Assembly: GCF_027563345.1 (NCBI RefSeq)
Contig: NZ_JAMKBK010000001.1
Source: Psychrobacillus psychrodurans
GTDB taxonomy: Bacteria; Bacillota; Bacilli; Bacillales_A; Planococcaceae
Strand: one strand, 5' to 3'
DNA: 64,000 bases
In this document: positions 19,185 to 28,367 of the stretch, in pieces
Numbering within the stretch: the first letter of the stretch is position 1
Layout: the number at the start of each line of letters is the position of its first letter
Notes under the pieces: model-generated
What the model saw: only the letters and a program-made list of their open reading frames with translations
The model's database searches: none
What the model was told of the DNA's origin: nothing
Made by a program: the position numbers and the translations under genes

Positions 19185-20276
19185 ATTAAAATCTGTCATT
19201 TAACTTCTGTTCATACTGTAACTGATACGAGAATTTATTTAAAAGAATGCCTGACTTTAGTCAACTCAGGATTTGAAGTAAGTTATGTAGTTCCGGGAGT
19301 TGAAAATTCAATTAATAATGGAGTAAATGTGATAGGCGTTAGGAAAGGAAAAGGAAATCGGCTTCATAGAATGACACAAACGGTGTTAGAGGTTTTTAAT
19401 AAGGCAAAAGAGGTAGATGCGGATATATATCATTTCCATGATCCAGAATTATTACCAGTAGGGTTAGCCTTGAAAAAAAGAGGGAAAATAGTAATTTATG
19501 ATATCCATGAAGATTTACCTCGTGCAATACTATCGAAACCATGGATCTCTTCTTTCATAAGAAAGCCTATAGCAAATATTATCGAGTTTTTTGAGAATTA
19601 TTGTGCTCGTAAATTAGATTACTTGATGACTGCTACACCTTATATTACAAAACGATTTAATCAAATAAACAAAAATACGGTTAATATTAATAATTTCCCA
19701 CTGCTCGAGGAGTTAATTACGGACCCCGGTAGTTTGTTTAACTCACATGGACAAGTTTGTTATATTGGTGGATTGGTTCCTATAAGAGGAATGTATCAAC
19801 TCATAAAAGCTGCAGATTTAATTGAGGGGAAAATGATATTCGCTGGTCCCGTGCATCCAAAGGAGATGGAATTAACTTTAAGTAATCATAGAAATATAGA
19901 ATACGTTGGAGTCCTAAAACGTCCTGAAGTTAGAGAGTTGTTACATTTATCAGTAGCTGGAATTGTTACATTTTTACCTGAGCCAAATAACGTTAATGCA
20001 CAACCAAATAAAATGTTTGAATATATGTCTGCTGGAATCCCGGTGATTTGTTCAGATTTTCCATTGTGGCGTAGCATAATAGAAAAATATAAATGTGGAA
20101 TATGTGTAAACCCAGAAAGTCCAGAAGCTATTGCTGATGCCATAAATTATCTTTTAAATAATCATGACGTTGCTCAAAAAATGGGTATGAATGGAAGATT
20201 AGCTATAGAGAGTGAATTTAACTGGGAAGAAGAGAGTAAGAAAATGATAGAAGTATATAAGAGCTTTGGCAAATAA
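19185..20276 (+). CDS. Family 4 glycosyltransferase with apparent ATT start
   Basis: Conserved GT4 N-terminal sequence is encoded upstream of the first ATG/GTG/TTG of the frame: KICHLTSVHTVTDTRIYLKE and NSGFEVSYVVPG. A stop at 19176-19178 limits the start, and the only plausible codon after it is ATT at 19185. AAAGGTAGTGA lies 6 bases upstream of it. From there the protein is 363 residues, normal for GT4, while the GTG at 19329 would delete the first beta strand of the fold. The C-terminal domain has NAQPNKMFEYMSAGIPVICS, the nucleotide-sugar binding region. It adds a sugar to the growing repeat unit; donor and acceptor are unknown. Confidence 0.8.
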   Translation: MKICHLTSVHTVTDTRIYLKECLTLVNSGFEVSYVVPGVENSINNGVNVIGVRKGKGNRLHRMTQTVLEVFNKAKEVDADIYHFHDPELLPVGLALKKRGKIVIYDIHEDLPRAILSKPWISSFIRKPIANIIEFFENYCARKLDYLMTATPYITKRFNQINKNTVNINNFPLLEELITDPGSLFNSHGQVCYIGGLVPIRGMYQLIKAADLIEGKMIFAGPVHPKEMELTLSNHRNIEYVGVLKRPEVRELLHLSVAGIVTFLPEPNNVNAQPNKMFEYMSAGIPVICSDFPLWRSIIEKYKCGICVNPESPEAIADAINYLLNNHDVAQKMGMNGRLAIESEFNWEEESKKMIEVYKSFGK

Positions 20277-20432
20277 ATTCATCTTTCTTTTGAAATAATA
20301 AAAATAATTCCTTCTAATTATATGGGGAATACTGTTAATGATAGGTGTTTTTTTATTAGGATCTTTAAGTTCTTAGATTGTAATAAGAGAATTCTAAAAA
20401 ATACAATTTAATGTAGTTGAGAGGTTTTTAAA

Positions 20433-21662
20433 ATGAATATTTGGATTTTTAATCATTATGCATCAGGACCTAATTCCAGTGGTGGAACACGGCATTACGA
20501 TTTAGGGAAACAACTAGTAAAGTTGGGACATTCAGTTACAATTTATGCTTCATCCTTCAATCACCAATTATTAGTAGAAGAACATTTATTAGAAAGTAAG
20601 AGTTTCTATAAAGAGAAAATGTGTGATGGTGTCAAATTTATTTGGGTAAAAACAACTCCATACTCTAAAAATAATTATAAAAGAGTCTTGAATATGCTCT
20701 CCTATACGAGGCGTGCTTATAAAATTGCAAGAATACAGAGTAATCGACCAGATATAGTAATCGGATCTCTAGTACATCCATTTGCTGCAATAATAGGCTA
20801 TCTCATAGCAAAAAAATACAATAGTATTTACTATTTTGAAGAAAGGGATTTGTGGCCACAGACATTAATAGATTTAGGAAAGATGTCTCCAAAGAACCCA
20901 GTTATTTATATACTCTCTAAAATAGAGCATTTTTTATTCAAAAAAGCTAAACGTATTATAGTTTTATTTGATAAGGCAGTTGATTATGTAGAATCCAAAG
21001 GAATTGCAAAAGAAAAAGTTCTATATATTCCTAACGGATTTGATACGGATAGAACTTTAAATTCTGCTGAGCTTTCTGCAGACATAAAGCAAGCACTAGA
21101 TAAAATAGAAAAACAAACGATTGCCATATACACAGGTGCACATGGAAAGGCTAATAATTTAGATGTCATATTAAATAGTGCAACTAAAATCTGGAAACAA
21201 AAAGCTGATGTTCATTTTTTATTGATAGGGGATGGACCAGAGAAAAAACGGTTAGTAAATCGTATAAAATCTGAAAAAATAACTAATGTTACAATGCTTT
21301 CTCCAGTAAAAAAAGAAATGATTCCAGAAATATTGAAATATGCAGATGTAGGTTTATTGCCATTAGTGAATTCTCCAGTTTTTAAATGGGGAATAAGTCC
21401 AAATAAATTATTCGATTATATGGGTGCTTCTTTGCCAGTAATAATATTATGTGATGTAGAAGGAACTCCAGTGGAATTAGCAAATGGAGGTCAAGTTATT
21501 AAAGGGAATTTTGAAGAAGAACTAGTAAACTATTTAAGTGATATTGATAAATCTGAGTTAGTGACATTTGGTAATAATTCTAGAAGCTACGTTGAGAAAA
21601 ATCATTCCTGGGAGAGGTTGGCAAATAAGCTCGAAGCTCAAATGAGTATTGATTTAAATTAA
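20433..21662 (+). CDS. Family 4 glycosyltransferase (WbuB-like)
   Basis: The 409-residue protein begins NIWIFNHYASGPNSSGGTRH, the acceptor-side loop typical of WbuB-type GT4 enzymes. It continues with EERDLWPQTLIDLG, IPNGFD, a middle VHFLLIGDGPEKKRL strand and KWGISPNKLFDYMGASLPVI near the donor site. It is predicted to be cytosolic and membrane-associated, extending the lipid-linked repeat unit, often with a 2-acetamido sugar. A gap of 156 bases without visible features separates it from the previous transferase. It lies directly upstream of the priming transferase gene. Confidence 0.85.
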   Translation: MNIWIFNHYASGPNSSGGTRHYDLGKQLVKLGHSVTIYASSFNHQLLVEEHLLESKSFYKEKMCDGVKFIWVKTTPYSKNNYKRVLNMLSYTRRAYKIARIQSNRPDIVIGSLVHPFAAIIGYLIAKKYNSIYYFEERDLWPQTLIDLGKMSPKNPVIYILSKIEHFLFKKAKRIIVLFDKAVDYVESKGIAKEKVLYIPNGFDTDRTLNSAELSADIKQALDKIEKQTIAIYTGAHGKANNLDVILNSATKIWKQKADVHFLLIGDGPEKKRLVNRIKSEKITNVTMLSPVKKEMIPEILKYADVGLLPLVNSPVFKWGISPNKLFDYMGASLPVIILCDVEGTPVELANGGQVIKGNFEEELVNYLSDIDKSELVTFGNNSRSYVEKNHSWERLANKLEAQMSIDLN

Positions 21663-21703
21663 TTCAATTCAATTCAAAATAATATATGTAAAGAGTGATT
21701 TAT

Positions 21704-22300
21704 ATGAAAAGAACATTTGATTTTATTATCAGTTTCATAGCTTTGATTTTATTGTCTCCATTTATGGGTGTAATTTCTATATTGATATATTTTAAAATTG
21801 GATCTCCGGTACTGTTCAAACAGGAAAGACCCGGATTAAATGATCGTTCATTTATCGTTTATAAATTTAGAACTATGACCGATGAGCGGGATGAAACAGG
21901 AGAGATGCTACCAGATCATGCTCGCATAACTACTTTTGGTATATTTCTGAGAAAGTTAAGTATAGATGAACTTCCTCAGCTGTGGAATGTGTTTAAAGGA
22001 GATATGAGTTTTGTTGGTCCTAGGCCGTTATTAGTAGAATATTTATCTTTATATAACGAGAGGCAGGCAAAACGGCATGAGGCTCGTCCGGGTATTACTG
22101 GTTGGGCTCAAGTTAATGGAAGAAATGCAATCTCATGGGGTGAAAAGTTTGAATTAGATATATGGTATGTTGAAAATCAGTCTTTTTTGTTAGATTTGAA
22201 AATTTTACTTTTGACAGTGAAGAAAGTTTTTATAAAGGAAGGAATTACTGAGGAAGGACAAGCAACTATTACTAAATTTCAAGGAAATAAAATTGAATGA
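21704..22300 (+). CDS. Undecaprenyl-phosphate phosphosugar transferase (PglC/EpsL type)
   Basis: The ATG at 21704 follows AAGAG at good spacing and is preferred over the GTG at 21695. One re-entrant N-terminal helix (about 5-28) precedes the conserved core: FKQERPGL, YKFRTM, the DE dyad in SIDELPQLWN, VGPRPLL, and the RPGITGWAQVNGR block. The length of about 198 residues matches small monotopic transferases such as PglC. It transfers a sugar-1-phosphate, here probably diNAc-bacillosamine phosphate, to undecaprenyl phosphate and so starts repeat-unit assembly. It is the only priming transferase in the cluster. Confidence 0.9.
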   Translation: MKRTFDFIISFIALILLSPFMGVISILIYFKIGSPVLFKQERPGLNDRSFIVYKFRTMTDERDETGEMLPDHARITTFGIFLRKLSIDELPQLWNVFKGDMSFVGPRPLLVEYLSLYNERQAKRHEARPGITGWAQVNGRNAISWGEKFELDIWYVENQSFLLDLKILLLTVKKVFIKEGITEEGQATITKFQGNKIE

Positions 22301-22306
22301 GAGTAG

Positions 22307-22948
22307 GTGGGCATCCTGGAGAGAATTATCCTTATTGGCGACAGTGGACATTCAAAGGTAATTGAAGATTCTATCAGATCTCAAAATAGAGTAATTATAG
22401 CTAAGTTAGATGACAAATATAATAAGAATACGTATGAACATCAAGTTTTCAAGGGGCCCATACATCTAATAAAAGAAATTCTTGAAGATGATGTAATGGT
22501 TGTAATTGCTATCGGCTCAAACTCTGTTCGAAAACAGATAGTGGAAAGATTAGCTCTTCCAAAGGAAAAATACGCAAAGGTCATACATAACAGTGCAATA
22601 ATAAGTAATTCTTCAAATATAGGTTTCGGAACTGTTGTAATGCCAGGGGCAGTAGTGAATGCAGATGTCTCTATTGGTAATCATACAATAATTAATACTA
22701 ACAGTGTAATTGAGCATGACTGTGTAATAGAGGATTTTGCTCATGTTTCGCCTGCGACTATCTTAACGGGTAATGTGAAAGTTGGCGAAGGTAGCCATAT
22801 TGGAGCAGGTGCAACTGTAATTCCGGGAATTGAAATTGGAGCTTGGACAAACATAGGAGCAGGGAGTGCAGTCATTTCGAATATTGAATCTAATACTACC
22901 GTTGTTGGTGTACCGGCTAGGTTAATAGAGAAAGAGGGTTTAGCATGA
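22307..22948 (+). CDS. Sugar O/N-acetyltransferase (PglD/EpsM type)
   Basis: An N-terminal nucleotide-sugar binding domain (IILIGDSGHSKVI) is followed by a left-handed beta helix of hexapeptide repeats (about residues 95-200; IGNHTIINTN, GEGSHIGAGATVIPG). The PglD active-site His region (NSVIEHDCVIEDFAHVSP) is present. It should acetylate the 4-amino group of UDP-4-amino-4,6-dideoxy-GlcNAc. The start is GTG and its ribosome site is weak. It ends with a 4-base ATGA overlap into the aminotransferase gene, so the two are translationally coupled. Confidence 0.9.
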   Translation: MGILERIILIGDSGHSKVIEDSIRSQNRVIIAKLDDKYNKNTYEHQVFKGPIHLIKEILEDDVMVVIAIGSNSVRKQIVERLALPKEKYAKVIHNSAIISNSSNIGFGTVVMPGAVVNADVSIGNHTIINTNSVIEHDCVIEDFAHVSPATILTGNVKVGEGSHIGAGATVIPGIEIGAWTNIGAGSAVISNIESNTTVVGVPARLIEKEGLA

Positions 22949-24084
22949 ACAATCGAATCTTACTGTCTTCGCCGCATATGAGTGGAAATGAACAAAAATA
23001 TATAAATGATGCATTTGAAACGAATTGGATTGCACCACTAGGACCAAATGTAGATAAGTTTGAACAGGAACTAGCAAGTTATGTTGGGATTGCTGATGCT
23101 GCCGCTGTAAGTTCTGGTACTGCAGCGATTGATTTAGCTTTAAATATACTTGGTGTAGGTGTAGGGGATACTGTGTTTTGCTCTAGTTTAACATTTGTTG
23201 CAAGTGCAAACCCGATAATTTATCGGGGGGCAACTCCAGTTTTTATCGACTCAGAATTTGATACATGGAATATGTCACCTCAAGCGTTAGAAAAAGCTTT
23301 AATAGTTGCTAAGGCCAAGAAAGATCTTCCACGAGCAGTTATAATCGTCAATTTATACGGACAAAGTGCAAAAATGGATGAATTACTAAAGATATGTAAC
23401 CAGTATGATGTCCCAATTATAGAGGATGCGGCAGAGTCACTTGGATCTATGTATAAAGGTCAAAAAAGTGGGACGTTTGGTGAATTTGGTATTTATTCGT
23501 TCAATGGCAATAAAATTATTACTACTTCGGGTGGGGGAATGCTTGTTTCAAATGATGTAGAAGCTTTGAAACATGCCCGTTTTTTAGCTACTCAAGCCCG
23601 TGATGATGCAAAGCATTATCAACATAGTACGATTGGTTATAATTATCGTTTAAGTAATGTGCTTGCAGGAATTGGACTAGGGCAATTGGAAGTTTTAGAT
23701 GAACGTGTAGCACAAAAGCGTGCAATTTTCGCAAAATATGAGAATAGTTTAAGCTTAATCGATGGTATTTCTTTCAGTCCAGAGTTGACAAATACCTTTT
23801 CTAATAGATGGTTGAGTGTAATGCTCTTAAATCCAGAAAAGATTAGGATTACTACCTATGATCTTATTAATGCACTAAACGCTGAAAATATTGAAGCACG
23901 TCCAGTGTGGAAACCACTTCATCTCCAACCAATTTTCCAGGAATGCGAATTTTTCACATATGATGAAGAAAAAGTAGTGAGTGAGATATTATTCGCTAAT
24001 GGACTTTGCTTACCTTCGGATACAAAGATGACCGCTGCTGAACAGATGAGGGTTATTGATGTAATTGTAAATACGATATTGTGA
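22945..24084 (+). CDS. PLP-dependent UDP-sugar aminotransferase (PglE/EpsN type)
   Basis: This is a DegT/DnrJ/EryC1/StrS-family enzyme of 379 residues. The PLP lysine is Lys190 in SFNGNKIITT, and EDAAESLGS and SSGTAAIDLAL are also present. In the bacillosamine route it aminates C4 of the 4-keto sugar made by the dehydratase at 13758, using glutamate. The short phrases ETNWIAPLGPN and GPNVDKFE are typical of the PglE branch. It is the last gene of the exopolysaccharide run; a degenerate MITE-like repeat follows, and I see no clear terminator. Confidence 0.92.
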   Translation: MNNRILLSSPHMSGNEQKYINDAFETNWIAPLGPNVDKFEQELASYVGIADAAAVSSGTAAIDLALNILGVGVGDTVFCSSLTFVASANPIIYRGATPVFIDSEFDTWNMSPQALEKALIVAKAKKDLPRAVIIVNLYGQSAKMDELLKICNQYDVPIIEDAAESLGSMYKGQKSGTFGEFGIYSFNGNKIITTSGGGMLVSNDVEALKHARFLATQARDDAKHYQHSTIGYNYRLSNVLAGIGLGQLEVLDERVAQKRAIFAKYENSLSLIDGISFSPELTNTFSNRWLSVMLLNPEKIRITTYDLINALNAENIEARPVWKPLHLQPIFQECEFFTYDEEKVVSEILFANGLCLPSDTKMTAAEQMRVIDVIVNTIL

Positions 24085-24093
24085 GGTACTTGA

Positions 24094-24270
24094 GTGACTT
24101 TCATAATTACTTGTTTTAATTAAAACACAAATACTTATTGATATTTTTTGTTCGCTTTTTACAAACTTGATCTCGTAGATTGGAGCAGAAGGCGGAGACT
24201 CAAGCGGGAACAGCGCTAGCTGAAAGACCCACGGTTAACGAGGACAGCTTCCGCTTGAAGAAGTCTAGAA
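24094..24270. mobile_element. MITE-like dispersed repeat, degenerate copy 2
   Basis: TTTCATAATTACTTGTTTTAATTAAAA at the left matches the family end, and the GATTGGAGCAGAAGGCGG...AGCGGGAACAGC core is recognisable. The right half and right terminus have decayed. It fills most of the 288 base gap between the aminotransferase and VanZ-like genes. Confidence 0.6.
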
Positions 24271-24372
24271 AATATTTTGGAACTCAACACTCGCTGTAAT
24301 CTGTGATGTGAAAAGGCAAGAGAACCAGCTTTAAGTGGAAATAATACTTTGTAAAAAAAAGGAACCTTTTAA

Positions 24373-24819
24373 ATGAAAAAATACTATTTGTTTGGCTTTG
24401 TCTTGTTTTGGATGATTTTAATCTATTATTTTTCACAACAAACTGTATATGAGTCTATTAGGTTAAGTAGAGTCGTTACTATGGTATTTACAAATATATT
24501 AGATACATTTTTTCCCTACTTCGTATTTGAAGTAGAGTACATTCATCATATTGTTAGGAAGCTTGCTCATTTTACCATCTATTTAATATTAGGTGTTCTG
24601 GTTTCATATCTATTAAATATAGGTAAGGTAAAAGAGTGGAAGATTATTATCTTAGCTGTTATTTGTTGTCTTCTCTTTGCTATATCAGATGAAACGCTTC
24701 AGTTATTTATATATGGTAGGGGAGCACAGTTGACAGATGTCCTAATTGATATTGCGGGAGCAAGTTTGGGAATTATTATAGTATACATTTCAAGGAAAAC
24801 TTTTAATAAATCTGGATAG
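24373..24819 (+). CDS. VanZ-like family membrane protein
   Basis: The 148-residue protein has four membrane helices and the VanZ hallmarks: SxQ after helix 1 (YYFSQQT), VRKLAHFTIYLILG in helix 2, and SDETLQLFIYGRGAQLTDVLIDIAGASLG at the C-terminal end. An AAAGGAA ribosome site precedes the ATG. VanZ raises teicoplanin tolerance in enterococci, but most VanZ-like proteins of Bacillales have no known function. It lies just after the polysaccharide cluster and just before an ABC exporter, with no evidence that it works with either. Confidence 0.85.
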   Translation: MKKYYLFGFVLFWMILIYYFSQQTVYESIRLSRVVTMVFTNILDTFFPYFVFEVEYIHHIVRKLAHFTIYLILGVLVSYLLNIGKVKEWKIIILAVICCLLFAISDETLQLFIYGRGAQLTDVLIDIAGASLGIIIVYISRKTFNKSG

Positions 24820-24860
24820 GAAACGATTGATGTAGGTTTAATGGAAAGGGAGGTTGTCGA

Positions 24861-25520
24861 ATGATTGAGCTAAAGGATGTTCGAAAACATTATCGTTCAG
24901 GAAACCTAAAATCAGAAGTTTTACGTGGAGTTAATCTACAGGTAAAAAAGGGTGAATATGTAGCAATTATGGGAAAGTCCGGATCTGGAAAAAGTACGAT
25001 GTTAAATCTCCTGGGTACCTTAGATGTGCTAGATGCTGGAGAGTATAAATTAGCTGGAAAGTCAGTACATAAAATGAGACGTGGTAAACGTGTTCGATTA
25101 AGGAATGAAGAAATTGGTTTTGTATTTCAGCATTTTCAATTGATTCCTAATTTATCGGTGTTTCAGAATGTGCTTCTACCTTTAACGTATGGAAGAAAGC
25201 GTTTAGGAAAGAAAAAAGGGAGAGTGCTTACTTTACTGGATGAGATGGGTTTGTTGGATAAAAGGAACCAAAAACCAGATCGCTTATCAGGTGGAGAAAA
25301 GCAACGTGTGGCTATAGCTAGAGCCCTAGTGAATGAGCCAGGATTGATATTAGCGGATGAACCCACCGGTAGTCTGGATGAAGAAACAACTGAAAGTATT
25401 TTAAGTGTTTTTGACCGAGTACATGAACAAGGTGCGACTATTGTTGTTATAACTCATGATCTAGAAGTAGCGGAGCGAGCAGACCGAATCTTACGTTTAC
25501 ATAATGGGGTGCTTGTATGA
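24861..25520 (+). CDS. ABC transporter ATP-binding protein (MacB/LolD type)
   Basis: All ABC ATPase motifs are present in a 219-residue protein: Walker A GKSGSGKST, the Q-loop FVFQHFQL, signature LSGGEKQRVAIARAL, Walker B LILADEPTGSLD, and the H-loop VITHD. It belongs to the small type VII (MacB/LolD) group, which powers FtsX-like permeases. The stop codon overlaps the start of the permease gene (ATGA). A strong AAGGGAGG ribosome site precedes it. The substrate is unknown. Confidence 0.93.
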   Translation: MIELKDVRKHYRSGNLKSEVLRGVNLQVKKGEYVAIMGKSGSGKSTMLNLLGTLDVLDAGEYKLAGKSVHKMRRGKRVRLRNEEIGFVFQHFQLIPNLSVFQNVLLPLTYGRKRLGKKKGRVLTLLDEMGLLDKRNQKPDRLSGGEKQRVAIARALVNEPGLILADEPTGSLDEETTESILSVFDRVHEQGATIVVITHDLEVAERADRILRLHNGVLV

Positions 25521-26839
25521 AGTTATTCACTGCATTCAAATTGGCTTGCTTTGGACTATGGTCGAATCGTTACCGGGTACTTTCTGCAATGACGGGAGTA
25601 GTTATCGGAATGTTCGCTGTCATTGTACTTACCGCCATTGCGATTGGCGTAAAGGATACTTTGATGAAACAGATGGGAAGTCTTGGAGCAGAGCAGATTT
25701 TAGTAATGCCTGGTAGAGTACTTGATACAGCTAATGGACAAAAGGATATACTAAGTGGATTGACGAGTGTGCCAAGCACACTTACATATGAGGATGCTCT
25801 AGCACTTAAGGATGTTCCAAATGTTAAAACTGTAACACCTCAATTAGAGACCGTAAATTTTGTAAACTATGGGGATAAAACTATACAGTCAGCAATAGTA
25901 GGGACTACTGATCAATATAGTAGAGTTCAGCATGCAAAACTTGCAGAAGGTAGATTCTTTACAAAAGAAGAGCAGTTTGCTGAAGCGAAGGTTGTAGTAG
26001 TCGGTAATAATATACATGATTCTCTTCTAGGTAAAAATGGGGTACCTGAGCCCGAAGTTAATGGTTCGGCAGATGTAGAAGAGACGAAGACATGGTGGAA
26101 ACGTATTTTAGACAAACTTCTAGGTGACAATGTTTCTGCACAGGAGAATTCCTTAGTAGGACAGATGATTACTATAAATAAGGAGTCTTTTGAGGTGATT
26201 GGCGTACTTGCACCAAATGCCACTTTAGGGTCAAGTACAGATAATAATGTGGTTATGCCTATTGAAACTGCGCTAGTTACAACGGAAATGAAGAATTTAA
26301 CGAAAATGATTGTGGAAACTTCAAGTTTGGAAGTCGTAGATGAAGTAGATGGGGCTGTGTTTAATTCGCTAGCAGCTAATCATTCAGAGATTGACTTTAG
26401 TGTTGTAAAGCAGGATCAAATGTTAGGTGCACTTGGTAAAGTTACCTCTATATTACAGGTTATGTTAGTTGGAATAACTGTCACCGCATTATTTATAAGT
26501 GGAACAGGAATTATGAATGTAATGGTTATGTCAGTTCGTGAGCGGACTCGAGAGATCGGTATTCGTAAAGCCCTCGGTGCCACAACCTTTGAAATAATGA
26601 TGCAGTTCTTCTTCGAAACACTATTACTTTGTATAATTGGAGGAGCTATAGGAATTGGTCTAGGGTATGCAATTATTGAAGTTTGGAATAGTAATATAGA
26701 GATTTTCGCGCTTGTGTTACCGATGTGGGCAGTGAAGCTTGCTTTGTATACTTCTGTTGCAATTGGAAGTTTAGTCGGAATCTATCCAGCTTTAAAAGCC
26801 GCAAGTATGAAACCAAGTAAGGCTTTGAGGTTTGAATAA
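25517..26839 (+). CDS. ABC transporter permease (MacB/FtsX type)
   Basis: One N-terminal helix (about 17-42) is followed by a large extracellular MacB-type periplasmic-core domain (about 45-290) and three C-terminal helices (about 315-340, 370-395, 405-430). The coupling motif MSVRERTREIGIRKALGAT is intact. With the ATPase encoded just upstream it forms a type VII mechanotransmission complex, used by relatives to export peptides or shed lipoproteins or antibiotics. No accessory HlyD-like gene is adjacent, so the physiological role is open. Confidence 0.9.
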   Translation: MKLFTAFKLACFGLWSNRYRVLSAMTGVVIGMFAVIVLTAIAIGVKDTLMKQMGSLGAEQILVMPGRVLDTANGQKDILSGLTSVPSTLTYEDALALKDVPNVKTVTPQLETVNFVNYGDKTIQSAIVGTTDQYSRVQHAKLAEGRFFTKEEQFAEAKVVVVGNNIHDSLLGKNGVPEPEVNGSADVEETKTWWKRILDKLLGDNVSAQENSLVGQMITINKESFEVIGVLAPNATLGSSTDNNVVMPIETALVTTEMKNLTKMIVETSSLEVVDEVDGAVFNSLAANHSEIDFSVVKQDQMLGALGKVTSILQVMLVGITVTALFISGTGIMNVMVMSVRERTREIGIRKALGATTFEIMMQFFFETLLLCIIGGAIGIGLGYAIIEVWNSNIEIFALVLPMWAVKLALYTSVAIGSLVGIYPALKAASMKPSKALRFE

Positions 26840-27029
26840 TACCATTGTATTTTGGAATATACTTCACCCTCAATCTATCTGTCCAAGATTGCAAATTATT
26901 TCACATGAAGAAGAAGAAGAAATAGTGACTGAGGTATGTTGTTACTAGTAGATTGAGTTGCAACCAGACTTCAGAGACATCGATGACTGCAGCAAATCAA
27001 ACATAATGGATTTGAAGGATGGATTATAC

Positions 27030-27206
27030 TCAAAGATCGATTTTTTTTATGTAGTTACATCCTTCGCAGGCTACACCTATTTGTTTATTTGTTTCAGGAT
27101 CTTTGAAGTAAATTTCATCATATCCACAAATTTCACACTCCATGATATGAAAAATTTTACGAGTTCCAAGAATCTTATCTAGTTCTTTATCAAAATTTGA
27201 CTGCAC
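27030..27206 (-). CDS. Small zinc-ribbon-like protein, function unknown
   Basis: A longer open frame runs upstream, but the best start is GTG at 27206, which has a perfect AGGAGG (27216-27221) 9 bases upstream. The 58-residue product has two CxxC pairs, MECEICGYDE and GVACEGCNYIKK, arranged as a treble-clef or ribbon zinc site, after a short Lys/Asp-rich N-terminus. The ribosome site and cysteine pattern make it a real gene despite its size. No partner is evident; it is convergent with the ABC exporter genes. Role unknown. Confidence 0.65.
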   Translation of the reverse strand: MQSNFDKELDKILGTRKIFHIMECEICGYDEIYFKDPETNKQIGVACEGCNYIKKIDL

Positions 27207-27478
27207 GAATACACGCCTCCTAAGTTCAAAACAGGTTAAGTTCTTACTTAAAAGTCGTTGTATCATGGAAAAGAGGCATTTCCTCAAATGTAGATATGGA
27301 CAAGCATCTAAGATGTTGAACTTAAATTTACCAAAAATGTATATTGGATTTCTACTAAATAATATCATATAACTTGTAAATTTATAAGTAACATTTTCTA
27401 AAATTATAATAATGTGAAGTTCTATTGAACTAAAAATTTTACACTAATAAGGTTCAAAAGGTTTACATAGTTTAAATC

Positions 27479-27522
27479 AAATAAAACGGCAGCAGACAAA
27501 TTAATCTGCTGCTGTTTTATTT
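27479..27522 (-). terminator. Terminator of the DUF2599 gene
   Basis: AAATAAAACGGCAGCAGA (27479-27496) pairs with TCTGCTGCTGTTTTATTT (27505-27522) with one mismatch. On the minus strand the hairpin ends in a T-rich tail, 18 bases past the stop codon. Confidence 0.85.
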
Positions 27523-27539
27523 GATAAAAAGAATGTTTA

Positions 27540-28367
27540 TTAAGGATTACATGATGCTAACACAGTAGAGAAGTAGTCTAAATCAGGTCGATGAGGCTCT
27601 AAGTTCCAAAGGTCTTTCTTCTTTGCAAAATCAAAGTGACAATCAAATTGATCCTGCATACCTTTGGGGTTGTACCATTTGGTATCGCTTGTGTAAATAG
27701 ACTTTATTTTATCCCAAGCATCTAATTTTATTACTCTATTTAAATCGGAATTTTTTGAACTAGTAATATCCGGTTTTTGTGACAGACTTAATGAAGTAAT
27801 TCCACTTCTATGTATCCATTCACTATTAGTGAAGTAAGTAGAAAAAGAGGTTGCATTCATCTTCACCTGAATTTGTAGCGATTTCGAAACTGTTTTTGTT
27901 TTCAAGTTAAGCTGTAAAATACTGTTGCTTTTAACAGTTGACGATAGTTGTACCTTTCCATCGTTATTGACTACTTCTGCGTTAAAAGTTCCTATCGAAT
28001 GATTCTCCTTATTATACAAATTACCTGAGTTGAAGATTCTTCCGAATTCATTTTTGTATAAAACGGCAATTTCCCCTTTATTAAGTTCCAAAGGTACCTC
28101 AATTGTAGTACTTTCTACCGATGGAACAAGTGTAATGTTCAAAATCTCGGTATTTCCCTCTATGAACTTACTATATGAGGTTACTTTCGAATTTTCTTTT
28201 TTAGCATTAGAAGTAATGGTATGTAAGCCAATTCTAACTTTTTTGTTCTCTTCTGTTGTTAAATAAGTAGGTTTTTCAAGTGCCTTAGCTGATGTTGTTT
28301 GTCCAGAACCACAAAGTATTGAAAGTACAATCAGTCCAGTGATAATTATCTTGCAAATTCTCTTCAT
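27540..28367 (-). CDS. Secreted protein with C-terminal DUF2599 domain
   Basis: A signal peptide (about residues 1-28) is followed by a beta-rich N-terminal half and a DUF2599 domain in the last 110 residues. Diagnostic pieces are SEWIHRSGITSLSLSQKP, LDAWDKIKS, KWYNPKGMQDQFDCHFDFA, WNLEPHRPD and a C-terminal CNP. The two domain cysteines (in DQFDCHF and ASCNP) probably form a disulfide. DUF2599 has no established function but is common in secreted proteins of actinobacteria and bacilli. It is monocistronic by its terminator and flanking gaps. Confidence 0.85.
   Translation of the reverse strand: MKRICKIIITGLIVLSILCGSGQTTSAKALEKPTYLTTEENKKVRIGLHTITSNAKKENSKVTSYSKFIEGNTEILNITLVPSVESTTIEVPLELNKGEIAVLYKNEFGRIFNSGNLYNKENHSIGTFNAEVVNNDGKVQLSSTVKSNSILQLNLKTKTVSKSLQIQVKMNATSFSTYFTNSEWIHRSGITSLSLSQKPDITSSKNSDLNRVIKLDAWDKIKSIYTSDTKWYNPKGMQDQFDCHFDFAKKKDLWNLEPHRPDLDYFSTVLASCNP

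Noticed and set aside
26958..27182. Plus-strand ORF opposite the zinc-ribbon gene
   Set aside because: The minus-strand frame has AGGAGG and paired cysteines; the plus-strand frame has neither.
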